Positions 53,860-63,399 are shown, numbered from the stretch's first letter. The stretch is DNA of 64,000 nucleotides from Rhodococcus sp. ARC_M5 (GCF_022810405.1 NZ_JALGQE010000005.1:1-64000); one strand, 5' to 3'. The notes: a model not told the origin generated them from the letters alone. Numbers and translations: made by a program.

Positions 53860-54708
53860 TCAGCGAAAGAGGGCCGATACCTCGTCGAGATCGGCGTCGG
53901 TGCGACGACCACTCGCATCCAGTTCGACGTAGAAAGTGTCGTAGCCTCGGGGATCTGCCCCGTGCTCACCGGTGCTGCGCCGCTCGAACACTCGCGCATT
54001 CGGCCATCGAGAGCGCACTGCCGTTCCGAGGATGTGCCCGTCCGGTGAGACCCCGCCGATCGGTCCGTACTCCGCGATCATCACGGCATGAACCACTGCC
54101 CCGATCGAGGCGGTGGTCACCGGAAAGACTCTCGGCCCCCGAGCCGTCGGGATGTCGACCGTGATGGAATCGGACGCCAACACTGTCGCCACCGGTGCCT
54201 GCGCTGTCTCGTTGTCGGTCATCGTCATGGCCCTCCGTTGTGCGGCGTTCGATTCCGGGTGAGTGTTGCGGCGAGGGCATGTCAGTTCGACGCCCGAGAC
54301 CGACGTCGGGGTCACCTCGACCAGTCGGTGCATCGGTGGTTCGTCCGAATGCGGCTGCGGCAGAGCCTGTTCGATAATCTCGCTTCGCCCGCCCGGGGCG
54401 GCACGCGCGATACCGTGGACGACGACGGTGGAGACTGTTCCGCGAACGGAATCCTCGGCGTCGAATTCCAGCACGACCGACGAGTCGAGCATGCTGCGCC
54501 CCAACTGCGACCGTCCCGCTGCGTAGAAGTACACCCGACTCCCGATCCAGATGCAGGGCACGACGTCGACGGTCGGGCCGAAGTGGTCGTGGCCGATCGA
54601 CCGAGCCATCGGCGCGTTTCGTGCGAGTCGGCCGGCGGTGCTCGCGTCGAGGATGCGTCGACGTTCTTCGCTGTGGTGCACACGATTCGGAACCGTCCGG
54701 TTGGTCAT
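53860..54708 (-). CDS. Pyridoxamine 5'-phosphate oxidase-like protein with extra C-terminal domain
   Basis: A 282-residue frame. The first 145 residues resemble a PPOX-type split barrel (MARSIGHDHFGPTVDVVPCIW, RVYFYAAGRSQLGRS) that binds flavin or F420. Residues 163-282 form a second, unrecognised part containing YGPIGGVSPDGHILGTAV. An internal ATG at 54222 has GGAGGG eight bases upstream, so the second part could also be made on its own (120 residues). It overlaps the upstream stress protein gene by four bases. Confidence 0.65.
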   Translation of the reverse strand: MTNRTVPNRVHHSEERRRILDASTAGRLARNAPMARSIGHDHFGPTVDVVPCIWIGSRVYFYAAGRSQLGRSMLDSSVVLEFDAEDSVRGTVSTVVVHGIARAAPGGRSEIIEQALPQPHSDEPPMHRLVEVTPTSVSGVELTCPRRNTHPESNAAQRRAMTMTDNETAQAPVATVLASDSITVDIPTARGPRVFPVTTASIGAVVHAVMIAEYGPIGGVSPDGHILGTAVRSRWPNARVFERRSTGEHGADPRGYDTFYVELDASGRRTDADLDEVSALFR

Positions 54709-55592
54709 CGGTCCCTGCAGATCATCACGGGGCAGTGCGCGCGCCGGGTGAGGTTGCTACTGGTCGACCCGAACAGTGCACTGGCCACCACACCTCGCCC
54801 GTGGCTGCCGACCACCACGATGCCGGCCCGTGTGGATTGCTCTATCAGTAGGTGTGCCGGGTTGCCCAGCTGCACAACGTGTTCAACGGTGACGTCTGGA
54901 TATTTTTCGCTCCACCCGGCGAGGCACTCGGACAGCAACAACTGCTGCTCGCGCTCTATCTCGGCATCGTCCGGCGATCCGGGCAGGGACAGAGCGGCAC
55001 CCTGGGACAACGAGCTCCAGGCATGTGCGGCGATCATCGGCACCGCGAGGAGCGAGGCCAGCTCGAACGCGTGCTCGACCGCCGCCTCACTCGTCGCACT
55101 GCCGTCGATACCGACGAGAATCGGTGCGTCGACGGTGTCGATTCCTTCCCGCCACACGATCACCGGACACCACGCCGAGGTCGCGGTCTTCTGTGCCGTG
55201 CTCCCGAACAACGCAGACACGATGGGCCCTGAACCGGCATTACCGACGACCAGCATGCGCGCGGTGCGAGAGAGCTCGACCATCATGTCGCATGCAGGCA
55301 CCTCCGCGACCGAGGTGGTCACCGCGATGTGCGGATGCCGCGCCAGCACTGCCGTAGCGACGTCGGTGACGATGCGTTCGGCCGCCCGACGCTGCTCGTC
55401 CCAGATGTCGGCGGGAACGACCGATGCGGACTCGCCCAAGTAGAACGTTGGATGCTGTACCGCCCCGGCGATGTGCAGCGGAGAAGTCAACCGCTCGGCC
55501 AGGGTTGCCGCCCAGAGTGCGGCACCGACGCTGCTCGGCGAACCGTCAACGCCCACAACGATGTTCTGATGATGTGCGAGAACCACGGTCAT
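54705..55592 (-). CDS. Tandem universal stress protein, second copy
   Basis: Two UspA domains in 295 residues. Domain one begins NIVVGVDGSPSSVGAALWAA. Domain two begins PILVGIDGSATSEAAVEHAF and ends GSHGRGVVASALFGSTSSNL, with the ATP-binding glycines. The ATG at 55592 has GAGG eight bases upstream and is preferred to the one ten codons earlier. It overlaps the PPOX-like gene by four bases. DosR-like boxes lie about 100 bases upstream. Confidence 0.88.
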   Translation of the reverse strand: MTVVLAHHQNIVVGVDGSPSSVGAALWAATLAERLTSPLHIAGAVQHPTFYLGESASVVPADIWDEQRRAAERIVTDVATAVLARHPHIAVTTSVAEVPACDMMVELSRTARMLVVGNAGSGPIVSALFGSTAQKTATSAWCPVIVWREGIDTVDAPILVGIDGSATSEAAVEHAFELASLLAVPMIAAHAWSSLSQGAALSLPGSPDDAEIEREQQLLLSECLAGWSEKYPDVTVEHVVQLGNPAHLLIEQSTRAGIVVVGSHGRGVVASALFGSTSSNLTRRAHCPVMICRDR

Positions 55593-55694
55593 CTCCTGTC
55601 CTCGGTCTGAGACGAGCCACACGGTCGGGCCCGTCGACGGTCATCCGTTGTCGGATGCTCACTTCCCATTGGACAACTCGACTACAGCCGCGCC

Positions 55695-55732
55695 ACAGAG
55701 CCTTTGGTCCCCAGTTCCGGTTCCTGGTCCCC
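55695..55732 (-). promoter_or_regulatory. Two DosR-like half-boxes upstream of the stress protein operon
   Basis: On the minus strand CTGGGGACCAAAGGCTCTG (55695-55713) closely resembles the DosR box of mycobacteria. A second GGGGACCA lies exactly 20 bases away at 55725-55732. Paired boxes about two helical turns apart are common at DosR promoters. They lie between the nitroreductase stop and the stress protein start. Confidence 0.5.
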
Positions 55733-55734
55733 GA

Positions 55735-56757
55735 TCAGCGCAGGGTCGTTCTGCGCGATCCCCGTGCCGTACTTCGGGCGGCCACCGACAGCACCGACGA
55801 CACCGCTCTACGCGGAGTCGGGGCGAGAGGCGAGCCGATGGCAGGCGCACCGATCCGAATCAGCACCTGCGGCACACCCTGTCCCGGGGCCAACGACTCG
55901 ACCAGGCGGCGACTACCGGACTGCTCGGTCATGTGAGTCAGTGGGCAGGTCGCCAGCCCGTCGGCGGTTGCGGCCAGCAGGAAGGCGGACATTGCGCGCC
56001 CGCACTGCAACCAGTCCAGACGCTCGTCCGACGCGGTACCGAGCAGCACCACCGTGGACTCGTCGGTCGTCGGCTCTCGTGTTTCCGTCCTGCCCGCTCG
56101 GTGCGGTTCGGGGAATTCACGGCCCACCTGCACCCTCGAGGACTCCGCGCGATCGGTGAGGGCCTCGGGCGGAATTCCTCCCGATCGGAACGAGTGTCCG
56201 GCCCACCACCTGATCTCGGCCTGATACGTCGCGTCGTACTTGCGAACGCTCGCGCTCAACTTCGATGCCGCGGCCAGCGTCTCCTTGGATTCGTCCGACA
56301 GGAACGTGACTCGAATGTCGTCGCCTGCGTCGATCCGCCCGACGTACCGGGCCGGAATCCGGTTGTCGGGCACCGGGCCGAACGCCCGACGATCCGAGTG
56401 GCGGCGGTTGATCGCAGCCAGCAGGTCGAACTCGTGTGATCGAGGGTGCGCGTCGTGGGACAGTCGGACGCGCGCGAGATGGTCCGGCGCACCGGGCGTC
56501 GGCATCAGGTCGACGTCGGTGGTCCATCGAAAGGCCGCGGCTGCCGTACACAGATGGTCCAGCGCTGCCCCACAGCTGAGCACCATCTGCCGCTCGGTGG
56601 GATCTATCGCGCCGAGCAGTCGGGATCGGTCGGTGTACAGATCGAGTCCGTGTTCGGAGTGAACCCACCGCCACGGCTGACTGTTGTGCACCGACGGAGC
56701 GCGGCAGGCGAGCTCCACCAACATCTCCGTCACGGCCGAATCCGGCTGATCGTTCAT
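55735..56757 (-). CDS. Acg-type nitroreductase-family protein
   Basis: A 340-residue flavoprotein-fold protein. The N-terminal MLVELACRAPSVHNSQPWRW is the Acg/nitroreductase signature, and the C-terminal LLAATADGLATCPLTHM fits the second half. It corresponds to Rv2032 (Acg) and its relatives in the DosR regulon, which may sequester flavin. The ATG at 56757 follows GGAGAG. It is the first gene of the dormancy-type cluster. Confidence 0.83.
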   Translation of the reverse strand: MNDQPDSAVTEMLVELACRAPSVHNSQPWRWVHSEHGLDLYTDRSRLLGAIDPTERQMVLSCGAALDHLCTAAAAFRWTTDVDLMPTPGAPDHLARVRLSHDAHPRSHEFDLLAAINRRHSDRRAFGPVPDNRIPARYVGRIDAGDDIRVTFLSDESKETLAAASKLSASVRKYDATYQAEIRWWAGHSFRSGGIPPEALTDRAESSRVQVGREFPEPHRAGRTETREPTTDESTVVLLGTASDERLDWLQCGRAMSAFLLAATADGLATCPLTHMTEQSGSRRLVESLAPGQGVPQVLIRIGAPAIGSPLAPTPRRAVSSVLSVAARSTARGSRRTTLR

Positions 56758-57006
56758 CGTCTCTCCTCGACCTCCCACCGCGGGGCGGTGACTGTGCCAT
56801 CCACTGTCGGCCCGCGTCGGCGCTGTGGGACAGGGCCGATGGTCACTGCAAGGAGGGCACTTGTGGTGTAGAAACCCGGCCGAGGGTCAACCGCAGTGGC
56901 GATGCGCCGAATCCACGGGTTTAGTGTTGACGGTGAATGCGACCTCAGGAGCGGAACCTCCAGGACGCGACCGAGGATCCACATCCGCCGACCGCTCAGG
57001 AGCGTC

Positions 57007-58737
57007 ATGACGACCCCGCAGAATCCCCCAGAAGAGCAGATCACCGCAGACGTCGACGTCAAGCCACGCAGTCGCGACGTCACAGACGGGCTGGAGAAGA
57101 CCGCCGCCCGCGGCATGCTGCGCGCCGTCGGAATGGGCGACGACGACTGGGGCAAGTCCCAGATCGGCGTTGCGTCGTCGTGGAACGAGATCACCCCGTG
57201 CAATCTCTCGCTCGAACGGCTGGCGAAAGCCGTCAAGAAGGGCGTCCACGCTGCCGGCGGTTACCCGCTGGAATTCGGCACCATTTCGGTGTCCGACGGC
57301 ATCTCGATGGGGCACGAGGGCATGCACTTCTCGTTGGTCTCACGTGAGGTGATCGCCGACAGCGTCGAGACCGTCGTCAGCGCAGAACGTCTCGACGGTT
57401 CCGTCCTGCTCGCCGGTTGCGACAAGTCGCTGCCCGGAATGCTCATGGCCGCAGCGCGTCTGGATCTGGCGAGCGTCTTCCTCTACGCCGGCTCCACCCT
57501 GCCCGGCTTCGCGACCCTGTCCGACGGCAGCGAGCATCAGGTGACGATCATCGACGCCTTCGAGGCCGTCGGTGCGTGTTCGCGCGGATTGATGTCCCGG
57601 GCCGACGTCGACACCATCGAACGCGCCATCTGCCCAGGCGAGGGTGCCTGCGGCGGAATGTACACCGCCAACACGATGGCCAGCGCAGCAGAGGCCATGG
57701 GAATGTCGTTGCCCGGCAGCGCATCTCCTCCCGCTCCCGATCGCCGCCGCGATGGATTCGCACACGCCAGTGGCGAGGCCGTCGTCGATCTCTTGCGACG
57801 CGGCATCCGCACCAGCGACATCCTCACCAAGGAAGCGTTCGAGAACGCCATCGCCGTCGTCATGGCCTTCGGTGGTTCGACCAACGCCGTGCTGCACCTG
57901 CTCGCCATCGCCCACGAGGCACAGGTGGACCTGACCCTCGCCGACTTCACCCGCGTCGGCGCGAAGGTGCCGCACCTGGCCGACGTCAAGCCCTTCGGCA
58001 AGCACGTCATGACCGACGTCGACGCGATCGGCGGAGTGCCGGTGGTCATGAAGGCCCTGCTCGACGCCGGCCTCATGCACGGCGACTGCATGACGGTGAC
58101 CGGAAAGACCGTCGCGCAGAACCTCGCTCACATCGCACCGCCGGACCCCGACGGCAAGGTGCTGCGCGCACTCGACAAGCCGATCCACCCGACAGGCGGC
58201 ATCACCATCCTCGAAGGCTCACTCGCCCCGGGCGGAGCGGTCGTCAAGTCCGCAGGCTTCGACTCCGATGTGTTCGTCGGCACGGCACGGGTTTTCGAGC
58301 GTGAACGCGCAGCCATGGATGCTCTCGAAGACGGCACCATCGCAGCCGGAGACGTCGTGGTCATCCGCTACGAAGGTCCCAAGGGCGGGCCGGGAATGCG
58401 CGAGATGCTCGCGATCACCGGTGCCATCAAGGGCGCGGGACTCGGCAAGGACGTCCTGCTGCTCACCGACGGCCGATTCTCCGGCGGCACCACCGGCCTG
58501 TGCGTCGGGCACGTGGCACCCGAGGCAGTCGACGGCGGACCGATCGCCTTCGTCCGCGATGGTGACCAGATCCGACTCGACGTCGGCAAGGGCACCCTCG
58601 ACCTGCTCGTCGACGCAGCCGAACTGGACTCCCGCGCACAGGGCTGGGCCCCACTGCCGCCGCGCTACACCCGCGGAGTGTTGGCCAAGTACTCCAAGCT
58701 GGTCGGTTCGGCATCGAACGGTGCGGTGCTGATCTAG
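57007..58737 (+). CDS. ilvD: Dihydroxy-acid dehydratase
   Basis: Converts 2,3-dihydroxy-isovalerate or -methylvalerate to the 2-keto acids of branched-chain amino acid synthesis. The 576 residues carry the iron-sulfur cluster cysteines in [29 protein letters not shown] and [13 protein letters not shown]. Full family length. The ATG at 57007 follows CAGGAG by five bases. It stands alone and is followed by two repeat elements. Confidence 0.93.
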   Translation: MTTPQNPPEEQITADVDVKPRSRDVTDGLEKTAARGMLRAVGMGDDDWGKSQIGVASSWNEITPCNLSLERLAKAVKKGVHAAGGYPLEFGTISVSDGISMGHEGMHFSLVSREVIADSVETVVSAERLDGSVLLAGCDKSLPGMLMAAARLDLASVFLYAGSTLPGFATLSDGSEHQVTIIDAFEAVGACSRGLMSRADVDTIERAICPGEGACGGMYTANTMASAAEAMGMSLPGSASPPAPDRRRDGFAHASGEAVVDLLRRGIRTSDILTKEAFENAIAVVMAFGGSTNAVLHLLAIAHEAQVDLTLADFTRVGAKVPHLADVKPFGKHVMTDVDAIGGVPVVMKALLDAGLMHGDCMTVTGKTVAQNLAHIAPPDPDGKVLRALDKPIHPTGGITILEGSLAPGGAVVKSAGFDSDVFVGTARVFERERAAMDALEDGTIAAGDVVVIRYEGPKGGPGMREMLAITGAIKGAGLGKDVLLLTDGRFSGGTTGLCVGHVAPEAVDGGPIAFVRDGDQIRLDVGKGTLDLLVDAAELDSRAQGWAPLPPRYTRGVLAKYSKLVGSASNGAVLI

Positions 58738-58772
58738 CACCACCCCCTGCTCCCCACCCCACCCCCTGCCGC

Positions 58773-58819
58773 GTCAATGGACCATTGCATACGTCTCGGC
58801 GGTGCAGCGGTCCATTCAC
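58773..58819. repeat. Degenerate paired-palindrome element, third copy
   Basis: It begins GTCAATGGACCATT and ends GGTCCATTCAC around a centre containing ACGTCTCGGCG. Layout and length (47 bases) match the copies at 6648 and 8588, but the inner arms have diverged. It lies after the ilvD stop. Confidence 0.65.
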
Positions 58820-58836
58820 GCAAGAACACCGTGCGC

Positions 58837-58883
58837 GTGAATGTCACCCTGCAGACGTCTCGGCGGTGCAATGGTCCATTCAC
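58837..58883. repeat. Degenerate paired-palindrome element, fourth copy
   Basis: It begins GTGAATG and ends AATGGTCCATTCAC around a centre GACGTCTCGGCG shared with the copy 17 bases upstream. The two form a tandem pair between the convergent ilvD and MFS genes. Confidence 0.65.
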
Positions 58884-58948
58884 GCGAGCGGGGTGGGCGA
58901 ACGGGCAGGGGTTGGCGGGCAGGGTTGGTGAGCCGGGTCAGGGCGGAG

Positions 58949-61054
58949 CTACAGCGGCATTGCCCACATGGAGCTCGAACGCTCCTTGAATGCCGTGCAG
59001 TTCGCGTGTTGCGTGCTGGCCCGCTGGTAGAAAGTCTGCAGCGGCGCGGTGGGTTCGGCAGGCTTCGGTGCTGGCGCAACCGGAAGATCGCTGAGTTCGA
59101 GCGCAGCATCGAGAGCTTCCTCGGCCTCGACGCGCCTGGTCCGCGCCAGATTCGACAGCGCAAGCTGATGGATCGTCACCCGATCGCCGGACTTGCCGGC
59201 CACCGTGGCCGCAGCGGTGACCGACGCATCGAGCTCGTACACCTTCGAGGCCAGCTGATAGATGCTGGGGCGCTCGAGTTCGACGTCCACCAGAGCGGGC
59301 TCGGCCACGGTCCGCAATGTGTGCTTCGGACCGGCCGTGTCGGGCTTTGCTGCCGACGGCCGCTCCAACAGCTGCTCGAGCTCGGCGACCTCACGATCTG
59401 CTGCAGCATCCTTCGCCTGCGGTGCGACGAAGGGCACGATCGGCTCGAACGCGATCTTCTCCGACGACGTCGAAGCCACCGTTTTCGACGGGATCAGCAG
59501 CGCCACGATCACGGTGCCGACGCCGAACACCACGGCAGCAACCACACTCGTGTGCACCACCGCGTCCCCGAACGCCGCGACAGCATTCGCTTCGAGATTG
59601 TCGGCGAACCCGCCGAGGAAGGAGTTCTGGTCGCGGATGATGTCGGAGACGATCACCGCACCTGCGAGCGAATCCTGAGACGCAGCAAGCCCTTCCGCCG
59701 CCTGCCCGGTGTACTGGCCGTTCGGCTGCTTACCGGGGAAGGTCTGCAGAAAGCTCTCGATTCCCTGACGGTAGGACGCGGCGAGCACCGACCCCAGCAC
59801 GGCGATACCGAGCGATCCGCCGAGTTCGAGTGCGGTGTCGTTGAGACCGCCGCCCACCCCGAGTTTGCTGTCCGGAAACTCGCCCATGATGGCGTCGGTG
59901 CAGGGCGAGACGGAAAGACCGATCGCGAGACCGAGCAGCGTCAGCACCGGCAGAAAGTCAAAGTACGTTGCTGCCGAGTCGATTCCGATGAGCGAGACGA
60001 CCGACAGCGTTCCCACGATCATGCCTGCGGTCACGGTGATACGCGGTCCCAGTTTCGGCGTGAGCCACATCGTGATTCCCGATCCGACGAAGACCGCCCC
60101 TGCCAGAGGCAACAGGTGCACACCGGTGGACACCGGGCCGTAGCCGAGAGCGAACTGAAGGTACTGGGCGACGAAGTAGATCGCGCCGAACGTGACGAGG
60201 AAGAAGACGAGCACCGCAAGGGTGGCGCCGCTGAGGATGCGGGAGGAGAACATTCGGACGTCGAGCAGCGGATTGGGATGGCGCAGTTCCCATCCCACGA
60301 AACCCAGGACCGACAGCAGCCCGACCAGCGCGAAGTACAGCGGCCCGACCGTCCAGCCGAAGTGCATCCCCTCGATGATGGCGTACACGATCGTCGACAC
60401 GGCCAGCACCGACAGCAGTCCACCGATCCAGTCGATCGCCCCCGGCGCGACGGCTCGAGACGGCGGGACCAGCACGACGGCTCCGACGATGGCGGCCAAC
60501 GCAATCGGAACGTTGATCAGGAACGTGGAATGCCAGGTGAAGCTCTCGAGGAGCCAGCCGGCCAGCAAGGGACCGGCCGCGATCGCGAGCCCGGAGGTGG
60601 CCGCCCACACGGTGACGGCAGTGGCGCGCTCACGCTTGGGGAACGTCGCGACCAGCAGCGACAGTGTCGCGGGCATGACGATCGCAGCCGCGACACCCAT
60701 GACGATGCGGGCGAGGATGACTCCGAGGGTTGCGTCGGTGAGCGCCCCGGCCACCGATCCGGCAACGAAGATGATCAGGCCGAGAATCAGGGCCCCGCGA
60801 CGGCTGTAGCGATCACCGATCACGCCGCACAGCAGCATCAACGATGCGTAGGGGACGGTGTAACCGTCGATCACCCACTGCAGGTCGCTGCTCGTCAGAC
60901 TCAGATCGAGTGTCATCGACGGTGCGGCGACCAACAGCGACGTGTTGGCCATGACCACGATCAGCAGGCTCAGGCACAACACCACCAACGCCGACCAGCG
61001 TCGCGGGTACGGTTTGTGCATATCTTGGACAGGCGTCATCGCAAGCAGTGTCAT
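58949..61054 (-). CDS. MFS exporter (DHA2) with long cytoplasmic C-terminus
   Basis: A 701-residue transporter. Residues 15-510 form a 14-helix DHA2 core, with WVIDGYTVPYASLMLLCGVIGDRYSRRG as motif A region and VWAATSGLAIAAGPLLAGWLLE as motif C. The last 190 residues are an extra hydrophilic part with a helical block (PSIYQLASKVYELDASVTAA) and Ala/Pro-rich stretches, unusual for the family. It is divergent from a TetR gene with a palindrome between them. Confidence 0.85.
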   Translation of the reverse strand: MTLLAMTPVQDMHKPYPRRWSALVVLCLSLLIVVMANTSLLVAAPSMTLDLSLTSSDLQWVIDGYTVPYASLMLLCGVIGDRYSRRGALILGLIIFVAGSVAGALTDATLGVILARIVMGVAAAIVMPATLSLLVATFPKRERATAVTVWAATSGLAIAAGPLLAGWLLESFTWHSTFLINVPIALAAIVGAVVLVPPSRAVAPGAIDWIGGLLSVLAVSTIVYAIIEGMHFGWTVGPLYFALVGLLSVLGFVGWELRHPNPLLDVRMFSSRILSGATLAVLVFFLVTFGAIYFVAQYLQFALGYGPVSTGVHLLPLAGAVFVGSGITMWLTPKLGPRITVTAGMIVGTLSVVSLIGIDSAATYFDFLPVLTLLGLAIGLSVSPCTDAIMGEFPDSKLGVGGGLNDTALELGGSLGIAVLGSVLAASYRQGIESFLQTFPGKQPNGQYTGQAAEGLAASQDSLAGAVIVSDIIRDQNSFLGGFADNLEANAVAAFGDAVVHTSVVAAVVFGVGTVIVALLIPSKTVASTSSEKIAFEPIVPFVAPQAKDAAADREVAELEQLLERPSAAKPDTAGPKHTLRTVAEPALVDVELERPSIYQLASKVYELDASVTAAATVAGKSGDRVTIHQLALSNLARTRRVEAEEALDAALELSDLPVAPAPKPAEPTAPLQTFYQRASTQHANCTAFKERSSSMWAMPL

Positions 61055-61093
61055 CGTGTGTTCCCCCCCGTTGGCAAAGTGCGAGACACACCT

Positions 61094-61109
61094 TGCACAG
61101 TGCTGTGCA
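61094..61109. promoter_or_regulatory. Palindrome between the MFS exporter and its TetR gene
   Basis: TGCACAG and CTGTGCA flank TG. A further half-site CTGTGCA occurs at 61191-61197, over the GTG taken as the TetR start. It overlaps the region expected for the -35 of a TAGGAT promoter (61126-61131) and probably binds the TetR protein to control both genes. Confidence 0.6.
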
Positions 61110-61192
61110 GCTTAGGAAGCTTCGGCTAGGATCGGCAATCTTTTGTGGCGGCAACCACACTCTGCGCCCGCGATCGTGCTAGATCTTGTCCT

Positions 61193-61864
61193 GTGCATAA
61201 GACGACGGAGTCGGGATCGACCGCACGGGACGCGGCAGCGCCGCCCGTGCAACGGCGTGACGCCCGGTCCAACCGAGCACGAATTCTGCATGTCGCACAA
61301 GGGGTCCTGGCAGACAATCCTGATGCAACCATCAACGACGTCGCCGCCGCTGCCGGAGTGGTCCGGCGAACCGTCTACGCCCACTTCGCCTCCCGCGAAG
61401 CTCTGATCGACGGTATCGCTCTGGAGGCAGCCGAGCGAATTTCGGCTGCGCTCACTCGAATTCCTGCCGCAGACGAATCGGCGGTGACGGTGTTCGTTCG
61501 ACAGACGCTGGCTCTGGCGCGCGTCGGAGATCAGTACCGGCTACTGCTCGCGGTCGCACGATCCGATCTGGGACACAACAGCATTCACGATCTACTGACT
61601 CCGATGCGCGACGCGGCCGCCGCGGTCATCCGTCGAGGACAGCGCGAGGGTGTGTTCTCGTCCTACCTCGCCGCAGAGGTTCTGATCCTCAATATCGAGG
61701 CCATTGCGCTGTCGATCCTCGACGCCACCAACGCCGGGTTGCTCGGTGACCCGGCGGGAGCGGCAACGACGTCGAGCTTGGTGTTGCTGGGAATCGCGCC
61801 GGACGACGCGGAACGCATCGTCGCGGACGTTCGCTCGGCCGATTCGTCCGCTCGCGTCCGCTGA
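61193..61864 (+). CDS. TetR family regulator of the divergent MFS gene
   Basis: A 223-residue regulator with a helix-turn-helix at about residues 27-72 (RSNRARILHVAQGVLADNPDATINDVAAAAGVVRRTVYAHFAS) and a helical effector domain. The GTG at 61193 gives a normal N-terminus; a GTG at 61145 would add 16 residues and has a plausible -10 (TAGGAT) just upstream. Divergence from the exporter suggests it is the local repressor. Confidence 0.8.
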   Translation: MHKTTESGSTARDAAAPPVQRRDARSNRARILHVAQGVLADNPDATINDVAAAAGVVRRTVYAHFASREALIDGIALEAAERISAALTRIPAADESAVTVFVRQTLALARVGDQYRLLLAVARSDLGHNSIHDLLTPMRDAAAAVIRRGQREGVFSSYLAAEVLILNIEAIALSILDATNAGLLGDPAGAATTSSLVLLGIAPDDAERIVADVRSADSSARVR

Positions 61865-61891
61865 GAGCAGCACGGCCCCCGCGAACGACGA

Positions 61892-61930
61892 AGGCCCCGT
61901 TCGCGCAGTGTGATTGCGCGAACGGGGCCT
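61892..61930. terminator. Strong bidirectional hairpin
   Basis: AGGCCCCGTTCGCGCA pairs perfectly over 16 bases with its complement around a seven-base loop. It lies between the convergent TetR and serine protease stops. It lacks a T-run, as is common for terminators in this group. Confidence 0.8.
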
Positions 61931-61950
61931 GCGGCCGATAACCGAGAGAG

Positions 61951-62607
61951 CTAGGGCGCCGGAACGAATCCTGCGCCGAGTCCGTTGCCCTGGTCGACAT
62001 TGCGAAGGATCGCGTCGAAGTTGGTGCCGACCTCGGGGCCGAAGCACGCCACGCCGAGGTAGGCGTTGACCATGCCGACGAGGGTGTTGCCGACGACGAC
62101 CGGGCTGCCCGAGTCACCTTCGACGACGCACAGCTGAGCCCAGGTCTCCTGCGACTGCAGGATGTCTCCGTACGCGAGGCCGCAGGTGTTGCCGGTGGTA
62201 CGGCCTTCCTTGCAGACGATGTTCGGGAACGCCGTCGGCGGGCCGACCTGAGAGATGGTCACGTTGCCGACGCGGTTGATCGGTGCGACCTTGTCACGCT
62301 GGAATTGAATGAGGGCGTAGTCGTACTCCGGGTTGGAGAATACGATGCGCCCGACCTCACCGAGGGAGGTGTCGTACTCGGGGACGATGGAGGCACCTGC
62401 TTGGCCACAGTGACCGGCGGTGAAGCCGACCAGGTTTCCGTTGCGGTCGTTTCCGATCGTCGTCAGCGTGCACTCGGCCTGGCCTCCGACGATGATTCCC
62501 GAGCCGCCGCCGAGAGCAGCTGGAGTGGCCGCGGATGCGGTCCCCACGCCGACGCTGGCTACGATTGCAGCCGCCCCCACGACGACGAGCATGAATTTCT
62601 TGAACAT
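61951..62607 (-). CDS. Secreted trypsin-like serine protease
   Basis: S1-family protease precursor of 218 residues with a signal peptide (FMLVVVGAAAIVASVGVGTASA). The catalytic triad is visible: His in GFTAGHCG, Asp in PEYDYALI and Ser in EGDSGSPVVV. The small size and two Cys pairs match the extracellular actinobacterial S1 proteases. GGGAG lies five bases before the ATG. No propeptide is evident. Substrate unknown. Confidence 0.85.
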   Translation of the reverse strand: MFKKFMLVVVGAAAIVASVGVGTASAATPAALGGGSGIIVGGQAECTLTTIGNDRNGNLVGFTAGHCGQAGASIVPEYDTSLGEVGRIVFSNPEYDYALIQFQRDKVAPINRVGNVTISQVGPPTAFPNIVCKEGRTTGNTCGLAYGDILQSQETWAQLCVVEGDSGSPVVVGNTLVGMVNAYLGVACFGPEVGTNFDAILRNVDQGNGLGAGFVPAP

Positions 62608-62673
62608 GTACTCCCTCTCAGCGGTGTCGGCAGAACCCTAGCAACAAGAGGTGTACGAACACGAGCGAGTCGC

Positions 62674-63399
62674 TCATACGTCCTGCTCGAGGGCGGCAAG
62701 CGTCGTGCGTGCCTCCTCCAATTGGCGGCTCAGTTCTGCAACGCGACGAGCAGCCTCCTCGCGCGCGTGGGAGATGACGGCCTCGACCGCGTCGCGTGCG
62801 ATGGGATCGCCCAACTCTCGAACAGCGCGGCTCACCGATTCCGGGCTCACCGATTGCGCCTTGGTGGGCCGCTTCGCGCCCTGAGTGACCGTGACCGACC
62901 AATCGTTGTCGGCCCCGGCATGAATGGTGACGCTGATTCCGCCCGGTGCTTTCTTCTGTCGACGCGGGGTCGGACCGGGCGTAGGCACCTCCGATCCCGT
63001 CGACGCGGTAGGAGTGGATGCAGTCGAAGCCACCGGTGCAGTGGCTGCAGCCGGTCGCTTCGGGGTGGGGGCCGATGCGGGTTCTCGAGCCGGTGCCGAT
63101 GCCGGGATTCGCTTGGCGGCCGGTCGTTTCGCCGGTGCCGGAGGGGTCGCGGGATTGCGGGTGATCCGCAGTTCCTCTGCCTCGTAGGGCAATTCGTCGT
63201 TGACACCCTTCGGGCTGATCGTCACCGTGTTGCCGTCGATCGACACGACCTTCGCCGACGTCCCGTCGGGCAGGCCGAGGCTCGGGTTCGGTTCACGGAG
63301 ATAGACGGTGGCCCGACGGCCCTCGGCGAGCGCCGCAGCCAGCGTCGTCAGATTCTCGGGAGTCAACGAATCGTTCACGGCGCGCCCACGGGGTGGCAT
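62674..63399 (-). CDS. DUF6319-like protein
   Basis: A 241-residue protein. Residues 8-80 form a conserved N-terminal part (LTPENLTTLAAALAEGRRAT, then YEAEELRITR). A Pro/Ala/Thr-rich linker (80-150) follows, then a C-terminal domain with GISVTIHAGADNDWSVTVTQ and a coiled-coil end (REEAARRVAELSRQLEEART). This layout I recall as DUF6319. Function unknown. An inverted repeat cluster lies upstream. Confidence 0.55.
   Translation of the reverse strand: MPPRGRAVNDSLTPENLTTLAAALAEGRRATVYLREPNPSLGLPDGTSAKVVSIDGNTVTISPKGVNDELPYEAEELRITRNPATPPAPAKRPAAKRIPASAPAREPASAPTPKRPAAATAPVASTASTPTASTGSEVPTPGPTPRRQKKAPGGISVTIHAGADNDWSVTVTQGAKRPTKAQSVSPESVSRAVRELGDPIARDAVEAVISHAREEAARRVAELSRQLEEARTTLAALEQDV

Noticed and set aside
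58841..61129. A 762-residue plus-strand frame
   Set aside because: Antisense to the MFS exporter; rich in Arg, His, Gln and Asp as expected for high-GC shadow.
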